64,000 nucleotides of DNA, from NCBI RefSeq assembly GCF_014195325.1, contig NZ_JACIBK010000019.1:1-64000 (forward strand), given 5' to 3'. The position numbers and the translations under genes are program-made. The DNA is from Rhizobium sp. BK650. GTDB taxonomy: Bacteria > Pseudomonadota > Alphaproteobacteria > Rhizobiales > Rhizobiaceae. Below the pieces are notes generated by a model. That model saw only the letters and a list, made by a program, of their open reading frames with translations, ran no database searches and had not been told where the DNA came from. Below are positions 34,971-43,846 of the stretch, piece after piece (position 1 is the stretch's first letter; each line of letters starts with the position of its first letter).

Positions 34971-35514
34971 GGTTCGGATGCGGAGAATGTCATTGGTCAT
35001 TGGTCATTGCGCAGCGGCGAGTGGCGCCGGCTGATCGTGGCTGCTCCCCGATCGCGTCGAGCGCCGTTTTGATCGACAGGGGAGCCGGGACCGGCGGCAG
35101 GCTTGTAATTCCTCCGACTAGTCCTATCTATACGATATCCCTCACATAATCGACATCGCCACTGCAGACCCTTGAGGGTGCAGACGACTAAGCGCTTATT
35201 CGCTCAACTGCTTTTGCGCTTGCGTGGCGGAAAAAGGATTCCAATTGACCAAATCAAACAGCGCCGCAGGCTCGTCAAAGCTGGCGCCGCTCGATCAGCG
35301 CGAAGGCACCGAACGGGCTTCCAAGATTAAGAAGCCGTACCCGTGCCTGCTGAGGCGCGCTGAACTGAAGGCGATCATTGCCGAGCAGCTTGGCTGATCT
35401 CCGTCAACGACGAAGATCTGAACAACAGGGCTTCACCATCGTCAGAGACAACAATGTCGGAGGCCGTGCCGGCCCCTTTTAAAGCAAGACAGCAGAAAGA
35501 CAGGAGAAGCGACC
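34971..35514. other. Intergenic region between the catalase fusion and alkB
   Basis: About 540 bases with no recognised gene apart from the small candidate frame at 35245-35397. The end of the region carries AGGAGAAG, the ribosome-binding site of alkB. Confidence 0.4.
35245..35397 (+). CDS. Candidate 50-residue small protein (TTG start)
   Basis: A TTG-initiated frame with AAAGGA about seven bases upstream encodes 50 residues, basic and without a membrane segment, containing Lys-Ile-Lys-Lys-Pro-Tyr-Pro-Cys. I do not recognise it. Support is only the ribosome-binding site and the otherwise empty region, so it is tentative. Confidence 0.3.
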   Translation: MTKSNSAAGSSKLAPLDQREGTERASKIKKPYPCLLRRAELKAIIAEQLG

Positions 35515-36087
35515 ATGGCTATTGCGCAAGGCGACCTGTTTGGGACCGGCGCGCCGGCTCTGCCTGAGGGGTTTCGCTACGAGCCCGACATCATTCCAGG
35601 GGCCGACCAGTCGGACCTCCTTCGCGAGATACAGCAATTGCCGCTGAAGCCGTTCGACTTTCACGGCTTCGAGGGCAAGCGTCGGGTGATTTCCTACGGC
35701 TGGAAATATGATTTCGGCACTGAGCGGGTGAGCCGTACTGACGACATCCCACCGTTCCTTCTGCGAGTGCGCGGCCTTGCGGCAGCATTCGCCGGTATCG
35801 AGCCGGATCAACTGCAACAGGCACTCGTCACCGAATATTCGCCGGGCGCGCCCATTGGCTGGCACAAAGACAAGAAGGTGTTCGGCAGGGTGGTCGGGAT
35901 CTCGTTGCTGTCGCCTTGCACCTTTAGGCTGCGACGCCGCATCGGCAGCAAGTGGGAGCGTGCCTCGATAATCGCCGAACCCGGCTCGGCCTACATCCTC
36001 TCCGGTCCGTCGCGCTGCGAATGGGAGCATTCCATTCCGCCGGTCGATAAGCTTCGCTATTCGATTACGTTCCGAGAAATCGGCTGA
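35515..36087 (+). CDS. alkB: AlkB-type 2-oxoglutarate/Fe(II) dioxygenase
   Basis: The 190-residue protein has the AlkB core: a Trp-His-x-Asp iron motif near residue 116, the second iron His in Trp-Glu-His-Ser, and the 2-oxoglutarate motif Arg-Tyr-Ser-Ile-Thr-Phe-Arg at the C-terminus. Tyr-Ser-Pro-Gly-Ala-x-Ile-Gly before the iron motif is also typical. AlkB enzymes reverse N-alkyl damage in nucleic acids by oxidative demethylation. It stands alone, with AGGAGAAG before its ATG, in a region rich in stress genes. Confidence 0.9.
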   Translation: MAIAQGDLFGTGAPALPEGFRYEPDIIPGADQSDLLREIQQLPLKPFDFHGFEGKRRVISYGWKYDFGTERVSRTDDIPPFLLRVRGLAAAFAGIEPDQLQQALVTEYSPGAPIGWHKDKKVFGRVVGISLLSPCTFRLRRRIGSKWERASIIAEPGSAYILSGPSRCEWEHSIPPVDKLRYSITFREIG

Positions 36088-36279
36088 CGGCGACACAGAT
36101 TGAATGCATGCGGACGCACTCAAGCGGGGGTCGGCGATCGCGGAAAACTTGACTCTCGTATGACATGGCAACCGCAGCTTTCATATGCCGGTAACGCGGT
36201 AAGGACTGGTCCCAAGGCGCGTAATAAGGTGTCGATAAGAAGAAACGAGGATGCGGCAAGCTGACTGGCCGATGGCTGT

Positions 36280-38250
36280 TCAGACGTTGGATATAGCTTT
36301 CTGCCATTGCCGAAGCGATTTACCATCAGGGGCCTCTTGTCGACCGGTCCGTCGCGGCGCGAAGACAAGCGCGCAATCGGCGTCGAGCACCCACCGCCGC
36401 TGAACGTTAATGGGTCGTTTGCCACGTCCTCCGTAGACAAGATCTTCACTCGACCATTCGACGTTCCACTGGCAACCGGCGGGAGGTGCAAAGAGCGGGT
36501 CCGCTAGACTGGAGACCTCAAGGTTGTGGCCGAAATTGACGATGAGCAAACGTTCGTCTGCCGCCTTCGTTGCGAAGTAACGCAGAAGGAAGGCCGAGCG
36601 GCCGAGCACGCTTCCATCGATCGATGCGCTCAGATCATTTGCCTCTTGCGCGAACGCTTTGCTCTCGCGTCGCAGGCGCAAGAGATCGCGGTGCAGGGAA
36701 ACGATATGGCTGTTGGCGTCGAAAGCACTCCAGTCCAGCTTTGACCGTTCGAATGTAGAACGGTCACCTGGCTTTGGCATGACGAAACTAAAAACGTCGT
36801 CTTCGAGGTTCGGAAACTGCCTGAGGAAGTCAAGGCGCCCGTTTCGGACGATCGCTTCGAACTCACCAGTTTGATCAGCGAAATAAAAGAAGGGGCTCGA
36901 GGCGCCAAATTCCTGCCCCTGGAACAGCATCGGCGTTTGCGGTCCAAGCAGGAGGAGTGCTGTCATTGCCCGCATACGCGAAGGCGACGCGAGCCTTTCG
37001 ATCCGCTCGCCGGTGCCAGAATTGGCAATCTGATCGTGGTTTTGCAGGAAATGAACGAAATTTGTCGTCTTCAAGTCGAGGCCCGGCCGTCCACGGCTCG
37101 CGTTTTGCCAGTCATACCTTTGCCCCTGAAAAAGGTAGCCATATTTTGCTGCCGAAACAAACTCTTGCGCCATTCCGTGGTGATCGTGGTAATAGGCGTC
37201 ATTCCTTCCCGTCAGGGCAACGGCGGCTGAATGGTGGAAATCGTCGTTCCATACTGAATCGAGACCGAACCCGCCGTGATCTGCCGGTTTGACCAGGCGT
37301 GTGTCCTGAGGTTCATTCTCGCCGACGAGGTATACGGACTTGCCCTTGGCTGCTGCCCGAGCCTCGCGTGCTATGACCGCGAGGATGTGCTCGTCGCTGC
37401 TGTCGAAGAGCGCCTGCGTGGCATCGATCCTCAACCCGTCGAAGTGAAACTCGTCGATCCAGTAGGCTGCGTTCCCGGCAATGAAGGTGCGCACACCTTG
37501 GGAGTTTTTGCCATCGTAGTTGATCGACCTGCCCCACTCATTGGCGTAACGATCGGTAAAATAGTCGGGTGTGAAGGCCGCATATCGCTCGCCTGCGCCG
37601 AAATGATTGTAGACGACGTCGAGGATCACGCCCAGCCCAACAGTGTGGGCCTCGTCTACGAAGGACCTCAGATCATCAGGCGTGCCGTAAAGGTGACTCG
37701 GCGCGTAAGGCAGTACCCCGTCGTAGCCCCAGCCAAAGGCCCCGCAAAATTCGTTGACCGGCATCATCTCCAAGCAGGTGATCCCGATGTCCTTCAGCAG
37801 TCGAAGTTTCTTGGCCCCAGCAGAATAGGTTCCCTCCGTCGTGAAGGTGCCGATATGGATTTCGTAGAGAACCTGCCTGTCTGCCTCGACGCCTCCCCAG
37901 TCGTGATCGCGCCAGTCGTAGTGGAATGGGTCGACCACCGTCGAAAAGCCGGAAGGGCCCTCCGGCTGAAAGCGCGATGCCGGGTCAGCATAGAGCTCTC
38001 TTCCGTCGCCCAGCCGATAGCGATAGCGCAGTCCCGGCCCCGCATCTGCTAGGTCAAACCGGAAATAACCGTCCTCTTCAGTCTGCATCGGGTGTTCGGC
38101 GCCATCGTCGAGCACGAGGTAAACGCGTTCGTGCGATGGTGCCCAGATACGGAACGAGATCATGCCGCAGACGCGTTCGGCTCCGACCGCGTAGCGCCGC
38201 GTGCCAGATATTGTTTTGGAAGCGGTCGCGCCTTTGCCAGTCATCGTCAT
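36280..38250 (-). CDS. treZ: Malto-oligosyltrehalose trehalohydrolase (first copy)
   Basis: The 656-residue GH13 enzyme would release trehalose from maltooligosyl-trehalose in the cytoplasm. It has an N-terminal carbohydrate-binding-like domain (Phe-Arg-Ile-Trp-Ala-Pro), a TreZ-type His-Ile-Gly-Thr-Phe-Thr segment near residue 135, and the four GH13 regions: Asp-Val-Val-Tyr-Asn-His, Gly-Leu-Arg-Ile-Asp-Ala-Thr (nucleophile Asp), Gly-Glu-Asn-Glu (acid Glu) and Gln-Asn-His-Asp-Gln-Ile. ATG 38250 has GGAG five bases upstream. No treY or treX is in the window. An EcfG-type promoter precedes it, fitting osmotic or starvation induction. Confidence 0.93.
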   Translation of the reverse strand: MTMTGKGATASKTISGTRRYAVGAERVCGMISFRIWAPSHERVYLVLDDGAEHPMQTEEDGYFRFDLADAGPGLRYRYRLGDGRELYADPASRFQPEGPSGFSTVVDPFHYDWRDHDWGGVEADRQVLYEIHIGTFTTEGTYSAGAKKLRLLKDIGITCLEMMPVNEFCGAFGWGYDGVLPYAPSHLYGTPDDLRSFVDEAHTVGLGVILDVVYNHFGAGERYAAFTPDYFTDRYANEWGRSINYDGKNSQGVRTFIAGNAAYWIDEFHFDGLRIDATQALFDSSDEHILAVIAREARAAAKGKSVYLVGENEPQDTRLVKPADHGGFGLDSVWNDDFHHSAAVALTGRNDAYYHDHHGMAQEFVSAAKYGYLFQGQRYDWQNASRGRPGLDLKTTNFVHFLQNHDQIANSGTGERIERLASPSRMRAMTALLLLGPQTPMLFQGQEFGASSPFFYFADQTGEFEAIVRNGRLDFLRQFPNLEDDVFSFVMPKPGDRSTFERSKLDWSAFDANSHIVSLHRDLLRLRRESKAFAQEANDLSASIDGSVLGRSAFLLRYFATKAADERLLIVNFGHNLEVSSLADPLFAPPAGCQWNVEWSSEDLVYGGRGKRPINVQRRWVLDADCALVFAPRRTGRQEAPDGKSLRQWQKAISNV

Positions 38251-38295
38251 TGGATCTCCGCACACGGAACGACCAAGCGTGCGTGGCTCGAGCCC

Positions 38296-38320
38296 AACGT
38301 CGGCCTCAGGTTTTCGTTCC
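38296..38320 (-). promoter_or_regulatory. EcfG-type promoter (GGAAC-N16-CGTT) for the first treZ
   Basis: Minus-strand GGAAC (38320-38316) and CGTT (38299-38296) are 16 bases apart, an exact match, 46 bases before the chosen start at 38250. Confidence 0.78.
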
Positions 38321-38869
38321 GAAATCGCGCGCGTGCGTCGGCTGAAACCGAGGTTTTGTGCAGTCTGTCGATTGCGATGGTGAAGCCGCCAATGGGCATT
38401 AATGACAGCATGTCAAAGCTTCGCGCCGCATAGAATTCCTATTTCGCGGTCCAACGGCAGCAATCACTCGTCGTTTTTGGCTACCCGGCTCCGGTTACCA
38501 TTCCGTCGAAACTGCAAGGGGTGCTAGGAATTCAATGTTTCGAGCTGCTCCTTGGCCGAGAGGCGACGCTGTGGTGATATTCGAATGCAACCAGGGAATC
38601 AGTGCCTCCAAGCAAGCGCGGCTGCTTATAGGTAAAGAACCCGGCGCAGGCCGCCCCAGATTACTATTTGGCAAGTATCGATAGCAGTCGGTCGACTAGC
38701 TGGTGCAGCGGCAATCTTTTTGCGCCTTCGACCACCAAGGCAGCAGCTTCGGCGGTGGCCGGGAGGTGATCTTCCAGCGTCGGATCGGGAGGTGTCCGAT
38801 GCCTTCTTCTCTTCGTGATGGGAACCGACCTCGACGGTCGAGGTTTCTGCTCCAAGGAGGAAGCTTCAC
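38321..38869. other. Intergenic region upstream of the 65-residue protein
   Basis: About 550 bases in which I see no gene. The only signal is the promoter match at 38821-38845, near the right end. Confidence 0.4.
38821..38845 (+). promoter_or_regulatory. EcfG-type promoter (GGAAC-N16-GGTT) for the 65-residue protein
   Basis: GGAAC (38821-38825) and GGTT (38842-38845) are 16 bases apart, ending 24 bases before the ATG at 38870. The leader would be very short but still contains the AAGGAGG site. Confidence 0.62.
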
Positions 38870-39067
38870 ATGCCAACGCGTAACATTCTCTCTGAAGTTG
38901 GCCCTCGTCTCGAAGCTCTTGTTATCGATCTTATGGAGCAGGGGGCCGACCAACATGCCATTCTTTACGTCATTGAGAAGGAGTTAGTAAGGCTCCGAGA
39001 ACGTTCCCTTTGGAGGTCTAAAAGCGGGAAGATCGAAGAACCGTCGAACTGGCCGTCTGCCGGATAG
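38870..39067 (+). CDS. Small hypothetical protein, 65 residues
   Basis: An ATG with an excellent ribosome-binding site (AAGGAGG, eight bases upstream) and an EcfG-type promoter opens a 65-codon frame. The product is helical in pattern (Val-Gly-Pro-Arg-Leu-Glu-Ala-Leu, then Ile-Glu-Lys-Glu-Leu-Val-Arg-Leu-Arg-Glu) and soluble. I recognise no family. Its placement suggests a small general-stress protein. Confidence 0.68.
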   Translation: MPTRNILSEVGPRLEALVIDLMEQGADQHAILYVIEKELVRLRERSLWRSKSGKIEEPSNWPSAG

Positions 39068-39313
39068 TGCAGGAGAATGCGTTGGGCGTAACGGATGGGA
39101 GGAGTTCTGCCCCTAGGTATCTAACGGTCCGCTTCGTGGGATTGGCAGTTCATCGAGCAAGTTGTGAGTTCATGCAGCAAGGCTATGACAACGACCCTAC
39201 CTGCGATTAGCGGAGTGGCTAGTTCTTATCAAGTCAGCACATCCTCGTCCGTCCTATAGTGCAGATCGCTGCCGGAGCATTCTGGCAGAGCAAGCTTGCA
39301 GAAAATGCCGGGA

Positions 39314-39739
39314 TCATGCCAGCAACCGCGCCGGTATACCGAGCGCTGGCCCGGCGTCGGCGAGCCGCTGGTCGAGCGTGTGCACCGTCGCGCCCTGCTC
39401 TGATGCGATGGCAAGATGCAGCGCATCGCCGGCGCGCAGCCCAAGCGCATGCTGATCGGCAAACCTCGCTGCCGCCCGAAACTGTGCGCCCGTCACGCTG
39501 AGCACAGTGAAGCTCTCGGCAATGATCTTGTTGAACATGGCAAGCGCCGCCGCGCGCTGCTCAAGCGTGATCTGCCCGGTCCGCAGCTTGATCGCCATGG
39601 CCGACGACATCTCGGTGACGGTCCAGTCGCTGATCAGGAGCTGTGCCGGGTCCTGATCCGCCAGCCATGCCTGAACGTGTGGTGTCGTTGCTTCGTTTGA
39701 GAGCGCCGCAACGATCAGCGACGTGTCGAGATAGAGCAT
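39314..39739 (-). CDS. vapC: PIN-domain toxin of a VapBC pair
   Basis: The 141-residue protein has a PIN fold with the first acidic residue in Tyr-Leu-Asp-Thr-Ser at the N-terminus, Trp-Thr-Val-Thr-Glu-Met near residue 43, and Gly-Asp-Ala-Leu-His-Leu-Ala near residue 107, matching the VapC metal-binding acidic set. VapC toxins are RNases that cut tRNA or rRNA. Its ATG overlaps the antitoxin stop (TGATG). The pair lies alone among stress genes. Confidence 0.92.
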   Translation of the reverse strand: MLYLDTSLIVAALSNEATTPHVQAWLADQDPAQLLISDWTVTEMSSAMAIKLRTGQITLEQRAAALAMFNKIIAESFTVLSVTGAQFRAAARFADQHALGLRAGDALHLAIASEQGATVHTLDQRLADAGPALGIPARLLA

Positions 39740-39981
39740 CAGTAACGATCGCCATCCCTCATCGACCGCACGAGATCGGCAGCGCTCTGGGACGGAGGCG
39801 GCATTGTCGCCGTCAGCGATTGAAGCAGCGCTGCATCGATCTTTTTGCGTGGCTTGGGGACTGCGGTGAGCCGCGCCACTAGCTTGCCACGACGGGTGAT
39901 GTCGATCGAGTCACCGGCTTCGACCCGATCGACCAGCTCGCTCAGATGGGCTTTGGCATCCGCCAGATTGATCGCATCCAT
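39739..39981 (-). CDS. vapB: Phd/YefM-type antitoxin of the VapBC pair
   Basis: The 80-residue protein begins with Asn-Leu-Ala-Asp-Ala-Lys-Ala-His-Leu-Ser-Glu-Leu-Val and continues with Gly-Asp-Ser-Ile-Asp-Ile-Thr-Arg-Arg-Gly-Lys, the Phd/YefM DNA-binding fold. The C-terminal half would wrap the toxin. It is first in the pair and probably represses its own promoter through the palindrome just upstream at 39993-40008. Confidence 0.9.
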   Translation of the reverse strand: MDAINLADAKAHLSELVDRVEAGDSIDITRRGKLVARLTAVPKPRKKIDAALLQSLTATMPPPSQSAADLVRSMRDGDRY

Positions 39982-39992
39982 GTTAAGCTCCT

Positions 39993-40008
39993 GACCATGT
40001 AGATGGTC
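39993..40008. promoter_or_regulatory. Palindromic operator candidate for vapBC
   Basis: GACCAT and ATGGTC form a perfect inverted repeat with a GTAG spacer, 12 bases upstream of the antitoxin ATG, where an autoregulated toxin-antitoxin operator is expected. Confidence 0.6.
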
Positions 40009-40587
40009 ATATAGCGTATCGAGCTTAAGAATTCCAGCACGTCGCCCGATGCGGACTCAGCAGCTTTTTAACATGATCTCGCAACGCGCCGTATCAAAGG
40101 CAGCGCCTAGGGCTGGAGGTACTTCATACCCAGGAGATGTTCGACGCTTTTGTTCAGGCGGCCAAAATTACCGTGGTTCGATCACCGATGCGATCCCCCG
40201 GCGGTGGAAGCCTTTGCCGTTTACGGCAAGGGAAAGGGGCCATCCCGCCCAACTTAGCTTCGCCAACTGTGTGTCCTATGCTTGCGCTAAGCATGTCAAG
40301 ATGCCGATCCTGTTTAGGGACGGCAAGGCGAGCGGAGTTGCCAGGCTCGGAAGACGCAACCGCGCATAAGACGCCTCCAGCAGCCAAGGCCGTGATAGGG
40401 CGAGATGTCAATTCCAGTCCGTCCAGCTCTAACCAAGGCCGCAAGCGCTGAACGAAGGGCACCGGCAGGAGGCGATCGGAACGTGTCACCCGTTCCGCGC
40501 TTGCGCGCAGCGGGCTTTGGCAGATGCTGCACGCTCCCTTCGGAGGGGCACGGACAATGCCTTCTTTGGTTGTTCGCTGGAAGACAC
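40009..40587. other. Intergenic region of about 580 bases
   Basis: Open frames on both strands lack ribosome-binding sites and family features. I see no gene or RNA here. Confidence 0.4.
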
Positions 40588-41100
40588 TCAGACCTTCGCG
40601 GTTCTGCCCGATTCCCGCAGCGACAGAAACTTCTGCGTCAGCAGCGCGACATGAGAGGCGAGCCAGCTTGCCATCGCCTCTTCCTCGGCAAGATTCGTCT
40701 TTAATCCGGCAACGGCTGCCATGAAACCTCCAGCCTCTGCCACAGTCAATAGCGACTTATAGGCCGCGATTTCGTAGTTCTCGAACGCGAAGTTGGCGAA
40801 AGAGTTCTTCAGGATCTCGTCACCCGCCACGGTATGGCCTAGTGCAGCAATAGAACCGGTAATCGATAGAGCCACGTCCTTCAGAGTCGAGTGGTCCTCG
40901 TCGAGACCTGCCAAGATCTCCTCGACGCGGCGGATCTGGCCTTCCGTCTCGGTGATGTGATGACGGAGCTTCTCAGCTACTTCCGGATAGTTTTCAATCC
41001 GGCTGAGCTGCGGCTTCATGATGGAAAGCGCCTGGTTTTCCATGGCGTGGGCGTTCCGTAGGCCGACGATGAATACGTCGCGGGTTTCATTATCTGCCAT
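40588..41100 (-). CDS. DUF892 (YciE/YciF) ferritin-like protein
   Basis: The 170-residue four-helix protein has the DUF892 pattern: Leu-Arg-Asn-Ala-His-Ala-Met-Glu-Asn-Gln-Ala near residue 15, His-Ile-Thr-Glu-Thr-Glu near residue 54, and Glu-Asn-Tyr-Glu-Ile-Ala-Ala-Tyr near residue 107, whose Glu/His residues would bind a di-iron site. The family is stress-induced in enterobacteria. It is related to the C-terminal domain of the catalase fusion at 33650. ATG 41100 has AAGGAAA upstream and an EcfG-type promoter 36 bases away. Confidence 0.9.
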   Translation of the reverse strand: MADNETRDVFIVGLRNAHAMENQALSIMKPQLSRIENYPEVAEKLRHHITETEGQIRRVEEILAGLDEDHSTLKDVALSITGSIAALGHTVAGDEILKNSFANFAFENYEIAAYKSLLTVAEAGGFMAAVAGLKTNLAEEEAMASWLASHVALLTQKFLSLRESGRTAKV

Positions 41101-41135
41101 CGTTTTTCCTTTCGATACTTGGTTTGTCCGCACCT

Positions 41136-41160
41136 AACCTGAGGATCGCGCTCTTGTTCC
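41136..41160 (-). promoter_or_regulatory. EcfG-type promoter (GGAAC-N16-GGTT) for the DUF892 gene
   Basis: Minus-strand GGAAC (41160-41156) and GGTT (41139-41136) are 16 bases apart, with the -10 box 36 bases before the ATG at 41100. Confidence 0.75.
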
Positions 41161-41315
41161 TATGCACGAAACAGGAAAGCCGTTTTGTCTGCTGCTCTCG
41201 ACTCAGCCCGGGGTCCTTCTTCACGCAGCCGCCAAGCGCCACCTGATGTATGGTCCTGTTTGCGGCGGCAAGCCGATGCGTTGGCCGCGGTTCGCACTGC
41301 CTCCGGCAGGAACTG

Positions 41316-42182
41316 CTAGATCATGATCTCGCCGCCGGTAACGGGGATCACCGCACCCGTCATGTAGCTGCCAAGGTCACTGGCAAGAAGCACGTAGGCG
41401 CCGGCAAGCTCTGCCGGCTGACCGGCACGCCCGATCAGCGTTTGCTCGCCAAATTTGGAAGTCTTTTCAGCCGGCATGGTGGAGGGGATCAGCGGCGTCC
41501 AGATAGGACCCGGCGCAACGGCGTTGACCCGTATTCCCTTGCCGGCGACCATTTCCGCGAGACCGGCAGTGAAGTTCAGCACTGCTCCTTTGGTCGACGC
41601 GTAGGCGAGAAGCTGCGGTGAAGGCTGGCGCGACTGGATCGAGGTTGTGTTGATGATGGCGCTGCCAGGCCGCATATGAGCGATAGCTGCCTTCGATAGG
41701 AAGAACGGCGCATAAATGTTGGTGCGAAATGTCTCGTCCCACTCTTGGCTTGAGATGTCGCCGATATCCTGGTAGGTGCGCTGGAAGGCCGCATTGTTGA
41801 CGAGGACGTCGATCTGCCCGAACGTGGCAATCGCCTGGTCGACCAGGCCTCGGCAATGGTCCTCCGACTTGATGTCGCCGGCAGCAATCACTGCCTTCCT
41901 TCCCGCGTCCTCGACCCATTTGGCCGTATCGCGGGCGTCTTCATCTTCATCGAGATAAGAGATCAAGATGTCGGCACCTTCGCGCGCAAAGGCGATCGCC
42001 ACCGCTTTGCCGATGCCCGAATCGGCGCCGGTGATCAGCGCGACCTTGCCTTCGAGTCTGCCGTTGCCCTTGTAGGAGCGTTCGCCGTGATCGGGAACAG
42101 GCTGCATCTTCTGCGTGCTGCCAGGGGGCTCTTGCCGTTGTTCTGGATAGGGGGGCTTCGGACGTAGGGTGTCTTCTGACAT
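41316..42182 (-). CDS. Short-chain dehydrogenase/reductase (YghA/YhdF-like)
   Basis: The 288-residue SDR has a long N-terminal tail of about 40 residues rich in Pro and Gln, then the NAD(P) motif Thr-Gly-Ala-Asp-Ser-Gly-Ile-Gly, Asn-Asn-Ala-Ala, a catalytic Ser in Thr-Thr-Ser-Ile and the Tyr-Ala-Ser-Thr-Lys active site. The long-tail subgroup includes stress-induced general-stress SDRs. ATG 42182 has AAGGAGA upstream. A promoter-like GGAAC-N16-TGTT lies 32 bases away. Confidence 0.92.
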   Translation of the reverse strand: MSEDTLRPKPPYPEQRQEPPGSTQKMQPVPDHGERSYKGNGRLEGKVALITGADSGIGKAVAIAFAREGADILISYLDEDEDARDTAKWVEDAGRKAVIAAGDIKSEDHCRGLVDQAIATFGQIDVLVNNAAFQRTYQDIGDISSQEWDETFRTNIYAPFFLSKAAIAHMRPGSAIINTTSIQSRQPSPQLLAYASTKGAVLNFTAGLAEMVAGKGIRVNAVAPGPIWTPLIPSTMPAEKTSKFGEQTLIGRAGQPAELAGAYVLLASDLGSYMTGAVIPVTGGEIMI

Positions 42183-42214
42183 GTCGATCTCCTTGGTGAG
42201 TTTGCGGGAGGCAA

Positions 42215-42239
42215 AACAAGCAGGCATCGTCATTGTTCC
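42215..42239 (-). promoter_or_regulatory. EcfG-type promoter, one mismatch (GGAAC-N16-TGTT), for the SDR gene
   Basis: Minus-strand GGAAC (42239-42235) and TGTT (42218-42215) are 16 bases apart, with the -10 box 33 bases before the ATG at 42182. The first base of the -10 is T rather than C or G. Confidence 0.55.
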
Positions 42240-42415
42240 TCGTGATCAATACCGCGCGCAGCTTTATTCGAAGGCCGAATTGAAGCTGCTGTCATTTGGA
42301 ATGCCTGATTGATCGATCGATCGGCTATAAGCTGCTGCCCGACGGGTGCCTGGTGCCTAGGAGGCAACATCCGAAATCGCCACTGAACCAAGCGCCAGGC
42401 AAGGGGATGCCGCCG

Positions 42416-43261
42416 TCACCGATTGTTCGGGCGCATTGTCGTCGGGATTGCAATCTCCGCGAAATTGTCCGCCAGCTCGTGGAGACGTGCCGTCACATTC
42501 GGGCCGCGCATAGGCCGGCCATGACCCGCGATTATCGTCTCCGGTTCGAGGGCGGCGAGTTCGACGACCGAGTCCATTGCCTCCTGCCAGTCGGAGGTCA
42601 TGTAACGTGGTGGCCCGTGCATTTCAGGGCGCTGAGTCAGCACCTCATAGACCGATTCCTGACCTGTTGTGATGATCGCATCGCCAGCAATCAGACATCT
42701 GTCGGAGGCGCGCCAGAATGAAACATGTCCGGGCGTGTGCCCAGGCGTGTGCAACCATGTCCAGCCCGGCATGAACGGCGTGCTTCCATCCGCCGGCAGC
42801 GCCCTTAACCATTGCCCGATGTCGACGGGCGATCGCGGATAAAGCGGTGACAGCAGCGCCATTGCGCCTCCGCCAACCAGAGGATCGGCCGGTGGATAGG
42901 AGTTTTCGCCGCGCAGGTAAGGAAATTCAAGTGGATGAGCATAGACCGGCACGTCCCAGTGCCGGGCTAGCGCTTCCAGCGCGCCGGCGTGATCAAAATG
43001 ACCATGGGTCATGAGAATCGCCGAAGGTGGCCTTGCATGACCGAACCGATGCTCGGCTGCCTCGATGATTGCCTTTCCCGAGGTCGCCAGGCCGGTGTCG
43101 ATCAGGACCCAGGCCTTATCCATCGCTGGTTCGCCATAGAAGATCACGTTGACGATCGACATGCGCCGATAGGCAAGATCCGGCAGGATGGCCAAGACGC
43201 CTGACCCGGTCTCGGTTGCTGGGGCAAGATCGCTGTCTTCGAGCGGAAGCTGGATGGTCAA
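42416..43261 (-). CDS. MBL-fold metallo-hydrolase
   Basis: The 281-residue protein has the metallo-beta-lactamase zinc motif Thr-His-Gly-His-Phe-Asp-His, a later His in His-Thr-Pro-Gly-His-Thr-Pro-Gly-His, Gly-Asp-Ala near residue 195 and a C-terminal Gly-His-Gly. This is a glyoxalase-II/lactonase type hydrolase of unknown substrate. I chose TTG 43261 because AAGGAGA lies six bases upstream and family similarity starts there; an ATG at 43402 would add 47 unconserved residues. Confidence 0.87.
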   Translation of the reverse strand: MTIQLPLEDSDLAPATETGSGVLAILPDLAYRRMSIVNVIFYGEPAMDKAWVLIDTGLATSGKAIIEAAEHRFGHARPPSAILMTHGHFDHAGALEALARHWDVPVYAHPLEFPYLRGENSYPPADPLVGGGAMALLSPLYPRSPVDIGQWLRALPADGSTPFMPGWTWLHTPGHTPGHVSFWRASDRCLIAGDAIITTGQESVYEVLTQRPEMHGPPRYMTSDWQEAMDSVVELAALEPETIIAGHGRPMRGPNVTARLHELADNFAEIAIPTTMRPNNR

Positions 43262-43846
43262 GGTTATCTCCTTCAATGTCGTCGCTTGAGCCGCTGGAAA
43301 TTGGATGTCGACGAGCCGAGAACCGTGCCGGATATCGATGGGATTGACGCCCTTCGGGGCCCCGGCCTCGCCGGCCCCGACAAGTGCGAAGCCGGGCGGC
43401 ATTAGCAGGTATGGGCAGGATTCTGAGCAATGTGGAAGCGGGAAAAACTTTCATCGTTTTCTCAATGGAACCGATGTCTAACCTGCTTTCTGGGCAGAAG
43501 TTCCCTCTCTTGCCGCTGCCAGGTGAGCGACCCTCGGATGTGGCTGCAAGACTGCCGGTAACGCCTGAGATTGCTGACGCGCAGTGGAGAAGCGCGATGA
43601 AGCCGGAACAAAGCCATCCAGTTCAAGGTGGCCGTCCTGGGGAGACTTCGGGACTGCGATGGCGGGCCGTTTATCGAATTGGGAAGCAGCAGCAGGCGCG
43701 ACCGATCGTGCAGATATCATGGACGCAATTGCCTCGTCGGTTCCCAAGCCAGACCCGTCAATCGATCTGTACGCTTACGGACCGCTCATCGATGGCCGGG
43801 AACCATATGTCGCTGCTACTGGTTCGGTAGTGTTAGAGAGGAGACG
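43262..43846. other. Intergenic region of 585 bases
   Basis: No gene is called. A GTG frame at 43584-43850 on the plus strand (88 codons) could code but overlaps the promoter match at 43799 and has no family features. Confidence 0.4.
43799..43824 (+). promoter_or_regulatory. EcfG-type promoter (GGAAC-N17-GGTT) for the small membrane protein
   Basis: GGAAC (43799-43803) and GGTT (43821-43824) are 17 bases apart, ending 22 bases before the ATG at 43847. Confidence 0.65.
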
